A DNA stretch of 64,000 nt from Neorhizobium galegae (GTDB taxonomy: Bacteria > Pseudomonadota > Alphaproteobacteria > Rhizobiales > Rhizobiaceae), in assembly GCF_017877055.1 (NCBI RefSeq), contig NZ_JAGIPG010000001.1, forward strand, positions 62,001-126,000, given 5' to 3'. A model generated the notes under the pieces. It was not told the origin of the DNA and made no database searches. It saw only the letters and a program-made list of their open reading frames with translations. This document shows positions 26,391-34,597 of this stretch, piece by piece; the first letter of the stretch is position 1; every line of letters starts with the position of its first letter. The translations under genes were made by a program, and so were the position numbers.

Positions 26391-26651
26391 ATGATCAACG
26401 ACCACCAGTCGCTGTTTTACTACGAGCCCGGCCTGATCGTCGCCGAGGGCGATTTCGTCGCCATCCACGGCCGCATCCGCGGCTGGGCAGACGAACCGCA
26501 GGTGGTGATCGATGTCTTTCGGGTTGAGGGCGGCAAGCTGGCCGAGCATTGGGTGCTCCAAAATGAGGTGCCGGTAACGGCGGCTCTTGGCGGCGTGTCG
26601 ATGTTCGATCCCGAAGAAGGAGCGCTTCGCGCGCAACCGGGAACGGCATAG
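26391..26651 (+). pseudogene. C-terminal fragment of a SnoaL/NTF2-like protein
   Basis: A frame of about 86 residues contains GLIVAEGDFVAIHGRIRG and VVIDVFRVEGGKLAEHWVLQ with a closing NEVPVTAALGGVSMFD-type segment, the usual end of SnoaL-like (NTF2-fold) proteins. The first half of the fold is missing, and the upstream bases (26272-26390) show no matching coding sequence, so it is most likely a truncated relic rather than a working gene. It could still be expressed from the ATG at 26391. Confidence 0.55.
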
Positions 26652-26709
26652 GCGGCAATCCCTTCATGTCCGGCTGCAATCATTTTGTCCTTCCGTTGCG
26701 ATTCCTTGT

Positions 26710-26730
26710 TGCAATTCATTCGCAATTGCA
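26710..26730. promoter_or_regulatory. Candidate Mur (Mn-responsive Fur) box 1 of sitA
   Basis: TGCAATT and AATTGCA arms form a perfect 7-7-7 inverted repeat, closely resembling Mur-responsive sequences of rhizobial sit promoters. It ends ten bases before the likely -10 TATAAT at 26740-26745, so a bound repressor would cover the -35 region. Confidence 0.65.
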
Positions 26731-26739
26731 GAATATGGG

Positions 26740-26745
26740 TATAAT
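26740..26745 (+). promoter_or_regulatory. Likely -10 element of the sit operon
   Basis: A consensus TATAAT lies about 97 bp before the sitA ATG and just downstream of Mur box 1. No strong TTGACA is seen at the right distance; TTCGCA at 26719-26724 is the nearest, 15 bp away. Confidence 0.5.
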
Positions 26746-26807
26746 GAGAGCGCCCATCGTTGTTGCAGACGATCCCGAACTGCGACGAGGCCATTTCGAT
26801 CACTAAC

Positions 26808-26828
26808 TGCAACTAAGTCTTATTCGCA
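26808..26828. promoter_or_regulatory. Candidate Mur box 2 of sitA
   Basis: TGCAACT-N7-ATTCGCA repeats the 7-7-7 spacing of box 1 with imperfect arms, close to the ribosome site of sitA. Two Mur sites in the sitA promoter are known in Rhizobium leguminosarum, which supports the reading. Confidence 0.5.
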
Positions 26829-26841
26829 AAAGGAGACGTGC

Positions 26842-27756
26842 ATGCGCGACAAGGTACGAAGGCTGGTCCTGATCGGAATGATGGGGGCGGCGTTCGCCGC
26901 CGTCCTGGCAGTTGTGCCGGCATCGGCTCAGGAGAAGTTCAAGGCGGTGACGACGTTCACGGTGATCGCCGACATCGCGAAAAACGTCGCCGGTGACGCC
27001 GCGGTCGTCGAATCCATTACTAAGCCCGGTGCGGAAATCCACAACTACCAGCCGACCCCTGGCGACATCCAACGGGCGCAGGGCGCCGAACTCGTCTTCT
27101 GGAACGGGCTCAATCTCGAGCTCTGGTTCGAGAAGTTCTTTCAGAACCTGGAGGACGTGCCGGGCGTGGTGGTCTCGACAGGCGTCGAGCCGATGAGCAT
27201 TGTCGAAGGCCCGTATCAGGGCAAGCCCAACCCGCATGCCTGGATGTCTCCCACCGCGGCGCTGATCTATGTCGATAATATCCGCGACGCCTTCGTGAAG
27301 CATGATCCGAAGAACGCTGCGACCTACAAGGCCAATGCGGAAGCTTACAAAGAGAAGATCAAGGCGGCCATAGATCCTATCAAGGCCGAACTCGCCGCGG
27401 TGCCGGAAGACAAGCGATGGCTTGTGTCGAGCGAAGGCGCCTTCTCCTATCTCGCCCGCGATTTCGGTTTGAAGGAACTTTATCTGTGGCCGATCAATGC
27501 CGACCAGCAGGGCACGCCGCAGCAGGTCCGCAAGGTGATCGACGCCGTTCGCAAGAACCGGATCGGGGTCGTTTTCTCGGAGAGCACGATCTCGTCGAAG
27601 CCAGCCGAGCAGGTGGCGCGAGAGACCGGCGCCAAATACGGCGGCGTTCTTTATGTGGACTCGCTGAGCGAGGCCGATGGCCCGGTTCCGACATATCTCG
27701 ATCTGCTGAAAGTGACCTCGGATACCATAGCCAAGGGCCTTGCCTCCTCGCTCTGA
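26842..27756 (+). CDS. sitA: Mn/Fe ABC transporter substrate-binding protein
   Basis: A 304-residue periplasmic metal-binding lipid-free protein of cluster 9. A signal peptide ends at PASAQ (about residue 30). The four metal ligands of this family are present: H67 (EIHNYQPTP), H132 (NPHAWMSP), E198 (VSSEGAFSYLARDFGL) and D273 (YVDSLSEADGP). The ATG at 26842 has AAAGGAG 8 bp upstream. With sitBCD it forms the high-affinity manganese importer that rhizobia control through Mur; the two 7-7-7 boxes ahead of it agree. Iron may be a secondary substrate. Confidence 0.93.
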   Translation: MRDKVRRLVLIGMMGAAFAAVLAVVPASAQEKFKAVTTFTVIADIAKNVAGDAAVVESITKPGAEIHNYQPTPGDIQRAQGAELVFWNGLNLELWFEKFFQNLEDVPGVVVSTGVEPMSIVEGPYQGKPNPHAWMSPTAALIYVDNIRDAFVKHDPKNAATYKANAEAYKEKIKAAIDPIKAELAAVPEDKRWLVSSEGAFSYLARDFGLKELYLWPINADQQGTPQQVRKVIDAVRKNRIGVVFSESTISSKPAEQVARETGAKYGGVLYVDSLSEADGPVPTYLDLLKVTSDTIAKGLASSL

Positions 27757-27828
27757 TCCCTGGCCGTGCGCCTGTTCGCACCCGGCCGGCCGGCGGGTGC
27801 ATCCATCGTTTTCAAGAGGATGTTACCA

Positions 27829-28734
27829 ATGAATGCTCAACCCGGTTGGCCGATCCATGCCTCTTCTGGCTCTGAGGAGGAGGGAATCATGGTCGATGGT
27901 GCGACCGTGACCTACCGCAATGGCCATACGGCCCTGCGGGATGCGAGCTTCCGCATCCCGCAGGGTACGATCACCGCGCTGGTGGGGGTCAACGGCTCCG
28001 GCAAGTCCACGCTGTTCAAGGCGATCATGGGCTTTGTGCGCCTGGCGAAAGGCGACATCCGGGTGCTCGGCATGTCGGTCAAGGAGGCGCTGCGCAAGAA
28101 CCTAGTCGCCTATGTGCCGCAGTCGGAAGAGGTCGACTGGAACTTTCCCGTGCTGGTCGAGGATGTCGTCATGATGGGCCGCTACGGCCATATGGGCATG
28201 ATGCGCATTCCAAAAGCCGCCGATCACGAGGCAGTGGCAACGGCGCTTGCCCGCGTCAACATGAGCGAGTTCCGCAAGCGCCAGATCGGAGAGCTGTCCG
28301 GCGGGCAGAAGAAGCGGATTTTCCTGGCCCGTGCACTGGCGCAGGACGGCCGCGTTATCATGCTCGATGAGCCCTTCACCGGCGTCGACGTCAAGACGGA
28401 GGACCAGATCATCACCCTGCTTCGCGAGTTGCGCGACGAGGGCCGCGTCATGCTGGTCTCGACGCACAATCTCGGCTCAGTGCCGGAATTCTGCGACCGG
28501 ACCATCCTGATCAAGGGCACGGTGCTCGCCTACGGGCCGACTGTCGAGACCTTCACGCAGGAAAACCTGGAAAAGACCTTTGGCGGCGTGCTGCGTCACT
28601 TTGTGCTCAGCGCGGCTCAGAACGGAAGGCCGACGTCGATCGGCCTGATCAGCGACGATGAGCGGCCCCTGGTGCTTCGGGGCGGGAAGGCGACTAACCG
28701 GGCATCGGACGAGGAAGGCGGAGGCCGCGAATGA
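27829..28734 (+). CDS. sitB: Mn/Fe ABC transporter ATP-binding protein
   Basis: A 301-residue ATPase that powers the SitABCD importer at the cytoplasmic face. Walker A GVNGSGKST, Q-loop VPQSEEVDWNFPVLVEDVVMMGRYG (typical of Mn/Zn ATPases, around residue 98), signature ELSGGQKKRIFLARAL and Walker B VIMLDEPFTGVD are intact. The ATG at 27829 follows AGAGGA; the frame is open upstream to 27766. The final ATGA overlaps the start of sitC. Confidence 0.92.
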   Translation: MNAQPGWPIHASSGSEEEGIMVDGATVTYRNGHTALRDASFRIPQGTITALVGVNGSGKSTLFKAIMGFVRLAKGDIRVLGMSVKEALRKNLVAYVPQSEEVDWNFPVLVEDVVMMGRYGHMGMMRIPKAADHEAVATALARVNMSEFRKRQIGELSGGQKKRIFLARALAQDGRVIMLDEPFTGVDVKTEDQIITLLRELRDEGRVMLVSTHNLGSVPEFCDRTILIKGTVLAYGPTVETFTQENLEKTFGGVLRHFVLSAAQNGRPTSIGLISDDERPLVLRGGKATNRASDEEGGGRE

Positions 28735-29591
28735 TCGCCGTCCTTATCGAACCCTTCAGCTACAGCTACATGCTGAATGCCATGTGGGTCTCCGCCCTCG
28801 TCGGTGGTGTCTGCGCCTTTCTTTCCTGCTACCTGATGCTGAAAGGCTGGTCGCTGATCGGCGATGCGCTCTCGCACTCGATCGTTCCCGGCGTTGCAGC
28901 CGCCTATATGCTCGGACTTCCCTTTTCGATAGGCGCGTTTTTCTCCGGGGGGCTCGCCGCGGCCGCGATGCTTTTCCTGAACCATCGTACCAAACTGAAG
29001 GAGGATGCCATCATCGGCCTGATCTTCTCCTCCTTCTTCGGGCTGGGGCTGTTCATGGTGTCGCTGAAGCCTATGGCGGTGAACATCCAGACGATCGTGC
29101 TCGGCAACATCCTCGCCATCACGCCCGAGGACACGCTGCAACTCGCCATCATCGGCTTCGTGTCGCTGGCTGTTCTGCTCGTCAAATGGAAGGATCTGAT
29201 GGTCACTTTCTTCGACGAGAGCCACGCCCGCTCGATCGGCCTCAATCCGACCGTGCTCAAGATCGTCTTCTTCAGCCTGCTGTCGGCTTCGACGGTCGCG
29301 GCGCTCCAGACGGTCGGGGCCTTCCTGGTCGTCTGTATGGTGGTCACCCCCGGGGCGACAGCCTACCTCCTGACCGACCGTTTCCCGCGCCTGCTTGTTC
29401 TGGCGGTGATCATCGGGTCGATCACCAGCTTTGTCGGCGCCTATGCGAGTTATTTCCTCGACGGGGCGACCGGCGGCATCATCGTGGTGCTGCAGACGGC
29501 AATCTTCCTGATCGCATTCTTCCTGGCGCCGAAGCACGGGATGCTGGCGGCCCGCAGGCGGGCAGCCCAGGCACTGGAGACGGCACCATGA
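28731..29591 (+). CDS. sitC: Mn/Fe ABC transporter permease
   Basis: A 286-residue inner-membrane permease of the ABC-3 family with about eight hydrophobic segments. LKGWSLIGDALSHSIVPGVAAAY, LKEDAIIGLIFSSFFGLGLFMV and TVGAFLVVCMVVTPGATAYLL are the standard blocks; the SIGLNPTVLKI loop near residue 165 contacts the ATPase. Starts within the sitB stop (ATGA) and overlaps sitD by four bases, showing tight coupling. Confidence 0.92.
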   Translation: MIAVLIEPFSYSYMLNAMWVSALVGGVCAFLSCYLMLKGWSLIGDALSHSIVPGVAAAYMLGLPFSIGAFFSGGLAAAAMLFLNHRTKLKEDAIIGLIFSSFFGLGLFMVSLKPMAVNIQTIVLGNILAITPEDTLQLAIIGFVSLAVLLVKWKDLMVTFFDESHARSIGLNPTVLKIVFFSLLSASTVAALQTVGAFLVVCMVVTPGATAYLLTDRFPRLLVLAVIIGSITSFVGAYASYFLDGATGGIIVVLQTAIFLIAFFLAPKHGMLAARRRAAQALETAP

Positions 29592-30433
29592 TCATCGTCG
29601 ATATGCTTCTTTCACCCTTCCAGTTTGGCTTCATGGTCAATGCGCTGGTGATCTCGGTGCTGATGGCCGTGCCGATGGCGCTTCTGTCCTGCTTCCTTGT
29701 GTTGAAGGGCTGGTCGCTGATGGGCGATGCGATCAGCCACGCCGTGTTTCCCGGCGTGGTGATCGCCTATATCGTCGGCATGCCCCTTGCGATCGGCGCT
29801 TTCGTGGCCGGCATGTTCTGCGCCATCGCCACCGGCTTCCTGAAGGAAAACAGCCGCATCAAGCAGGACACGGTGATGGGCATCGTGTTCGCCGGCATGT
29901 TCGGGCTCGGCCTCGTCCTCTATGTGAAGATCCAGTCCGACGTGCATCTCGATCACATCCTGTTCGGCGACATGCTCGGCGTCTCCTGGCGTGACATTGG
30001 CGAGGCGGCCGTCATCGCGGCGATCACGGCCGGCATTCTCGGTGTGAAATGGAAGGACTTCCTGCTGCACGCCTTTGATCCGGCGCAGGCAAAGGCCGTG
30101 GGACTGAGGGTCAATTTCCTGCACTACGGTCTTCTCGCTCTCATCTCGCTGACGATCGTCGGTGCCCTGCAGGCGGTCGGCATCATTCTTTCGATTGCCA
30201 TGCTGATCGCGCCGGGAGCCATCGCCTTCCTGCTGACCCGCAAGTTCAGCACCATGCTGGTCTTGTCCGTCGCCATTGCCGTGACCGGTTCGTTCGGCGG
30301 CGTCTATCTGTCCTTCTTCATCGACAGCGCCCCGGCCCCGACAATCGTGCTCCTGCTGGCGATCGGTTTTGTGCTCGCCTTCATCCACGCCACTCGCAAG
30401 GCGGCCCGGATCGAGGCGACCGAAACGATCTAG
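29588..30433 (+). CDS. sitD: Mn/Fe ABC transporter permease
   Basis: A 281-residue ABC-3 permease paralogous to SitC, forming the second half of the channel. Matching blocks are LKGWSLMGDAISHAVFPGVV, IKQDTVMGIVFAGMFGLGLVLY and ALQAVGIILSIAMLIAPGAI. The real start is the ATG at 29588 overlapping sitC (ATGA); the much longer open frame beginning at 28658 is antisense-like read-through in another frame of sitC. It is the last sit gene; about 220 bp without an evident gene follow. Confidence 0.92.
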   Translation: MIIVDMLLSPFQFGFMVNALVISVLMAVPMALLSCFLVLKGWSLMGDAISHAVFPGVVIAYIVGMPLAIGAFVAGMFCAIATGFLKENSRIKQDTVMGIVFAGMFGLGLVLYVKIQSDVHLDHILFGDMLGVSWRDIGEAAVIAAITAGILGVKWKDFLLHAFDPAQAKAVGLRVNFLHYGLLALISLTIVGALQAVGIILSIAMLIAPGAIAFLLTRKFSTMLVLSVAIAVTGSFGGVYLSFFIDSAPAPTIVLLLAIGFVLAFIHATRKAARIEATETI

Positions 30434-30654
30434 GAGCGGGGAGGGCCAGACGCCCTTCTCCCGTCATGCTGCCAGTCGGGGGATGCGTGCTCAACCAGCC
30501 GCAGGACAAGCGCCAACCGCTCCACACAGGCCGGGAGTTGACGCGCATCAAAGAACGCTGTGGCGGAAGGGCGCATAGACAGACCTGACTGCGCCGTGCC
30601 AATAACAGGCGTCGAGATCGACATCCGCGGCTGGCCGCAACCAATGAGGGGATC

Positions 30655-31041
30655 GTGAAAAACCGCAGAGCACCAGCCTGGAGTGTTGTGCTCGCGTCGA
30701 TCGCGGCCTACGCGCTCGTCGTGCAGATGGTGCTTGGGTCCGTCCTTCTCGGCTCAGCGGTCGCGGCTCCCGTCGTCGATGATTTTGGAAACCCGCTTTG
30801 CATTACCCATGCCGGCGGTAGCGGCCAATCCGATCACAAGGACGGCCCGAAACTGCCCGAGTGCTGCACGCAGGCGTGCAGCGTTCTCGCTCCGGTACTC
30901 GCACCGCAACTTTCCGACAATTTTCTGAGCAACCGGCTGGAGGCCAACTCCAGACCGGTTCCGATCGAAGTGGACACAGGTCCCTTCGAACGCCCCGAGA
31001 CCTCCCCCGGAAATCCTCGCGCGCCGCCTCGGGCTGCTTGA
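30655..31041 (+). CDS. DUF2946 family protein of a copper module
   Basis: A 128-residue protein starting at a GTG (30655) behind GAGGGG. A hydrophobic N-terminus (VVLASIAAYALVVQMVLGSVLLG) looks like a signal anchor. The body has the DUF2946 pattern: PLCITHAGGS, a His/Asp-rich turn, then PECCTQACSVLAP, so several Cys and His could bind metal. DUF2946 proteins commonly sit beside copper uptake or resistance genes, as here with YcnI and CopC-CopD. Exact role is unknown. Confidence 0.75.
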   Translation: MKNRRAPAWSVVLASIAAYALVVQMVLGSVLLGSAVAAPVVDDFGNPLCITHAGGSGQSDHKDGPKLPECCTQACSVLAPVLAPQLSDNFLSNRLEANSRPVPIEVDTGPFERPETSPGNPRAPPRAA

Positions 31042-31265
31042 TCGCAAAGCGCGCCAAGTCGGGCGCTCTGTTCCGTAAACTCGCTCCGTCAAACGGCAAT
31101 GACGCGGCAAAGGCCGTGCATCGGGCCTTGGGCCTCCGGCCGTATCGGAGCACGGGCAGGATCGCCTTTTCAAACCATCAATCCATCCCCGGACCGGCGC
31201 CTTCCTGGCCTGCCCGTCACCCGAAGATCAGGCCGTCCAATGCGCGGCCAAGCATGGAGAGTCAC

Positions 31266-31793
31266 ATGTTGAAGAAAATCACCACAACCGCCGCCATCCT
31301 CGTGGTCGGCAGCACCGCCGCTCTGGCGCATGTCACCCTGGAAGGAAAGGAAGCCCCCGTAGGGTCGACCTACAAGGCGGTGCTGCGCGTCCCGCATGGT
31401 TGCGAGGGCAAGCCCACGAACACCGTGCGCGTCCAGATTCCGGAGGGTTTTTATGGTGTCAAGCCGCAGCCGAAGGCCGGCTGGACGCTCGACAAGGTCA
31501 AGGGTGCCTATGCAAAGGCCTATGACAATCACGGTTCTCCTGTCACCGAAGGTGTCAAGGAAGTGGTCTGGAGCGGCGGCAGCCTCGGCGACGACGAATA
31601 TGACGAGTTCGTTCTGCGGGGCACGATTGCGGCCGATCTGAAAGCCGGCGACATGCTCTATTTCCCGGTGATCCAGGAATGCTCGGAAGGCCTCAAGGAG
31701 CGCTGGATCGAAGTGCCGGCCGCAGGTCAGAAGGCGTCGGACCTCGAACTCCCCGCCCCGGGGGTAAAGCTTCTTCAGAAGACCGGCAACTAA
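31266..31793 (+). CDS. YcnI-like (DUF1775) copper-binding protein
   Basis: A 175-residue exported protein. The signal peptide MLKKITTTAAILVVGSTAALA ends so that mature residue 1 is His (HVTLEGKEAPVG), the metal-binding N-terminus known for DUF1775/YcnI. RVPHGCEGKPTNTVRVQIPEG and VVWSGGSLGDDEYDEFVLRG are characteristic. The ATG at 31266 follows GGAGAG; the longer open frame from 30861 is a run-on. A periplasmic copper metallochaperone role with the CopC-CopD fusion immediately downstream is well supported by context. Confidence 0.9.
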   Translation: MLKKITTTAAILVVGSTAALAHVTLEGKEAPVGSTYKAVLRVPHGCEGKPTNTVRVQIPEGFYGVKPQPKAGWTLDKVKGAYAKAYDNHGSPVTEGVKEVVWSGGSLGDDEYDEFVLRGTIAADLKAGDMLYFPVIQECSEGLKERWIEVPAAGQKASDLELPAPGVKLLQKTGN

Positions 31794-31824
31794 GCGATCG
31801 ATCCACCCGGGAGCACGAAGGCCG

Positions 31825-33441
31825 ATGACGCCGCTTTGCTACAAGGCACTCTCACAGACCGGCACTCTGCAGCGGTTCGTCTCTGCGATCCTGCTGTGGT
31901 TGGCCATGGCGGCGGCGGCATCCGCCCATGCCTCCCTCAACACGACCGAGCCGAGCGATGGTTCGGTCGTGTCCACGGCCCCGCGCGTGATAACTCTGAC
32001 GTTCAGCGAGCCCGTCTCGCCGACCAGTCTCAAGCTCACGCGCCCGGACCGCAGGACGGTCACTCTCGGGAGCTTCGTCCTGAAGGACAGGACGGTTGAG
32101 ATCACGCCGCCCGGCGACCTTTCGGACGGGAGCTACCTCCTTTCCTGGCGCGTCGTTTCGGAAGATGGTCACCCGATCGGCGGCTCGGTCGTCTTCTCGA
32201 TCGGGCAGCCGAACGCCAACCCTCGGGGGGCTGCTGCCGATATTGACTGGCCGGTCTGCGCCGGTCTCTGGATTGGCAAGGTCGCGCTCTATGTCGGCCT
32301 CTTTTTAGGGGTCGGCGGCGCGTTTGCCATCAACTGGTTCGCGGACGGCTCCGGGAAGGCGCTGAGGCAGATTGTGGTTACCCTTGGCGCCGGCTTTGCA
32401 GGTGCCCTGCTTTCGGCGGGCTTTCAGGGCCTCGACACGGTGGGCGAGCCCGTTTCGCGGCTCTTCACTCCGACTGTCTGGAAGGCGGGAATGGCCACGA
32501 GTTTCGGACCGACGGTCATTTTTGCGGCCGCGGCCCTGGCGCTTGCAGGGCTCGCTCTGGCCAGCGGCCGGGGCCGGGATGCGCGCTGGATATCGATATC
32601 GGCTCTCATGACTGCGGCTTTTGCCCTCTGCCTCAGCGGGCATGCGAGTGCGGCAGACCCGCAATGGCTGATGCGCCCCGCGGTTTTCCTGCATGTCGCG
32701 GCCATAGCGATCTGGGCCGGTGCACTGCTGCCGCTTCTGGCCGAGTTCAGAAGAGGCGGAGAAGCGGCCGGCGCGGCATTGCACCGCTTCTCGGTCTTCA
32801 TACCATGGGCCGTCCTGGTTCTTTCCTTGGCCGGCGGTGTGCTCGCCGTCGTTCAAGTCCGCACTCCGGCTGGACTGGTTACGACGGCGTATGGGATCGT
32901 ATTCCTCATAAAGCTTGGGCTGCTCGTCCTGCTGTTTGCCCTGGCGGCCGTCAACCGATGGAAGCTCACGGCCGGTTCGAAAAAGGGGGAGCCGACCGCG
33001 ATCCGTCTGCTCGTTCGTTCGATCGCCGCGGAAACCGCCGTTCTGCTCCTCATCTTCGCGGTGGCTGCCACGTGGCGCTTCACGCCGCCCCCACGCACCT
33101 TGATCGCTGAAGTCCAGAGGACTGTCGTGGCTAAGCTGCAGACCGGCAAGGCCGTGGCCGACGTCAGGATCACGCCGGACAGGGTAGGAGCGATCGCGAT
33201 ATCCGCAGCCATCGTCAAAAGCGATCTATCTCCGCTCGATCCTCAGGAAGTGACGGTCGTGCTGTCGAACCCGGGGGCGGAGATCGAGCCGATCAGGCGC
33301 CGGGCCCAGCAAGGCAAGGACGGCTGGACGGTGCCCGATATCGCGCTTCCCGTTCCCGGGCGGTGGCGACTTCGCCTTGACGTGATCATCAGCGATTTCG
33401 AGATGACCAGAATGGAGGGCGAGGTCGAAATCGCGCCTTGA
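31825..33441 (+). CDS. CopC-CopD fusion, copper import/homeostasis
   Basis: A 538-residue protein. After a signal segment, a CopC-like beta domain (HASLNTTEPSDGSVVSTAP to about residue 130) carries the N-terminal His and a later DGHPIGGSVVF His used for Cu(II). The rest has about eight membrane helices of the CopD family (LWIGKVALYVGLFLGVGGAF, HVAAIAIWAGALLPLL, IVFLIKLGLLVLLFALAAVNR), followed by a soluble beta tail (about 430-538). CopCD moves copper into the cytoplasm. It forms a unit with YcnI 31 bp upstream. Confidence 0.9.
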   Translation: MTPLCYKALSQTGTLQRFVSAILLWLAMAAAASAHASLNTTEPSDGSVVSTAPRVITLTFSEPVSPTSLKLTRPDRRTVTLGSFVLKDRTVEITPPGDLSDGSYLLSWRVVSEDGHPIGGSVVFSIGQPNANPRGAAADIDWPVCAGLWIGKVALYVGLFLGVGGAFAINWFADGSGKALRQIVVTLGAGFAGALLSAGFQGLDTVGEPVSRLFTPTVWKAGMATSFGPTVIFAAAALALAGLALASGRGRDARWISISALMTAAFALCLSGHASAADPQWLMRPAVFLHVAAIAIWAGALLPLLAEFRRGGEAAGAALHRFSVFIPWAVLVLSLAGGVLAVVQVRTPAGLVTTAYGIVFLIKLGLLVLLFALAAVNRWKLTAGSKKGEPTAIRLLVRSIAAETAVLLLIFAVAATWRFTPPPRTLIAEVQRTVVAKLQTGKAVADVRITPDRVGAIAISAAIVKSDLSPLDPQEVTVVLSNPGAEIEPIRRRAQQGKDGWTVPDIALPVPGRWRLRLDVIISDFEMTRMEGEVEIAP

Positions 33442-33492
33442 CCCTGGTTGGCCTGGCGCTCCGCCCCGAGCGGAGCGGCCGTAACCAGCATC

Positions 33493-34415
33493 CTACCCTT
33501 CCGCCACCCGCCGCCGCACGCGGATCAGCATCGGCCCGTATTCGAGAACAAAGAGGCCAAAGGCGGCAAGCCATGCAGTACCGGACAGCGAATAGATAAG
33601 GCTCGCAAATTCCGGAAAGAGGTCGGCGCCTGGTCTCAGAAGGGCGCAGAGCACGATTGCTGCATAGGAAGCGACTGTTGTTCGTGATGCGGTAGCACTC
33701 GTCCGGTATGGCCTAGGCTCGCCCTTGTCATGACGGCGAGCATCATCATGGTCACGGTTCCGACGCTGAGGACGTGGAAAGCCGAGGTCTCGTCGAAGAC
33801 GTTCACGGCTGCAAGGCCGATCGCAAGGAATGCCAGCGGCACGAACAGGCAGGCGATATGCAGGGTCGTCACCAGCATTTCCGCGGTCGTCGTCCAGCCC
33901 CGCCAGCGTGCGGGCCGAACCGCATGCATGACTGCCGCCAGCCCTGCTATCCCGGCGACGAGCCTGCCGTCGTCCAGAATGACCCAGGCGGCCAGGGCGG
34001 CGACCCCGCACAGGATGGCAGCCGTATCGAACCGGTCATAGACGGCTGGAAAATCGGTCCGACCGGTCTTGTTGATCCAATTGCGGGTGAAGCTCGGGAT
34101 GATTCGTCCGCCGACGATGAGGATCATTGCGGTATAAGCCGAGAGGGCAAGCTTGATCCCCACGGATGGATGCTGCCCGCCGACTACGGCCAGATGATAG
34201 AGGAGGTTTGCAGCGGAGAGGGCGATCAGGCCGGCGACGACCTTCAGGTCCTTCCATTTCCGGCCAGCGACCACCTCGCGCACGCAGATGAACAGGAGGA
34301 GGGGCAAAAAGACACTGTCGGCGAAGATTGCGGCCATGATGCCGATAAAGTCGGACAAAAGTATCGCCAGCCTGCCGGTGACCCACAATATCCGACATGG
34401 TGTGTTCCGGGCCTT
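33493..34415 (-). pseudogene. nnrS: nnrS remnant, 5' truncated and frameshifted
   Basis: On the minus strand a frame (34415-33690) encodes ILWVTGRLAILLSDFIGIMA, ASLGHTGR and other NnrS membrane segments with the histidines of GGQHPSV and LHIACLFVP; then near 33690-33700 the match jumps to the next frame (ATASRTTVASYAAIVLCALL to the stop at 33493). About 95 N-terminal residues of NnrS are also missing, with an in-frame stop at 34416-34418. NnrS is a haem/copper membrane protein of the nitric-oxide response. Loss of one base would explain the shift, but a sequencing error there cannot be excluded; the 5' loss can not be explained that way. Confidence 0.7.
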
Positions 34416-34485
34416 TCAAGCTGGTGCAGCGGCCTGGCCGATCCCGGCCACCTTGATGATTTAGCAGCGGCGCGATCGACGAAAT

Positions 34486-34499
34486 TTGCGTCGGGACAA
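34486..34499. promoter_or_regulatory. FNR/NnrR-type box (upstream) of hemN
   Basis: TTGCGTCGGGACAA fits TTG-N8-CAA, with the left half TTGCG as in NnrR sites. It lies about 100 bp before the hemN start. Confidence 0.45.
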
Positions 34500-34526
34500 A
34501 TATTTCGCAGAAAGGGCCTACTGTCG

Positions 34527-34540
34527 TTGATTTCGCACAA
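34527..34540. promoter_or_regulatory. FNR/NnrR-type box (downstream) of hemN
   Basis: TTGATTTCGCACAA fits TTG-N8-CAA and has the TTGAT half of FNR sites. It lies about 58 bp before the hemN ATG, 41 bp from the other box. Oxygen- or NO-responsive control of an anaerobic haem enzyme is expected. Confidence 0.5.
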
Positions 34541-34597
34541 AGAGACGCCGGCGACGGGCAGCTAATGCTCTCCGATGAAAACTGCAAAGGAGCCGAT

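Noticed and set aside
28658..29587. N-terminal extension of sitD through sitC
   Set aside because: It is an out-of-frame reading of sitC; the true sitD start overlaps the sitC stop by four bases.
30430..30624. Minus-strand 64-codon frame between sitD and the DUF2946 gene
   Set aside because: No family resemblance and overlaps the end of sitD; evidence too weak.
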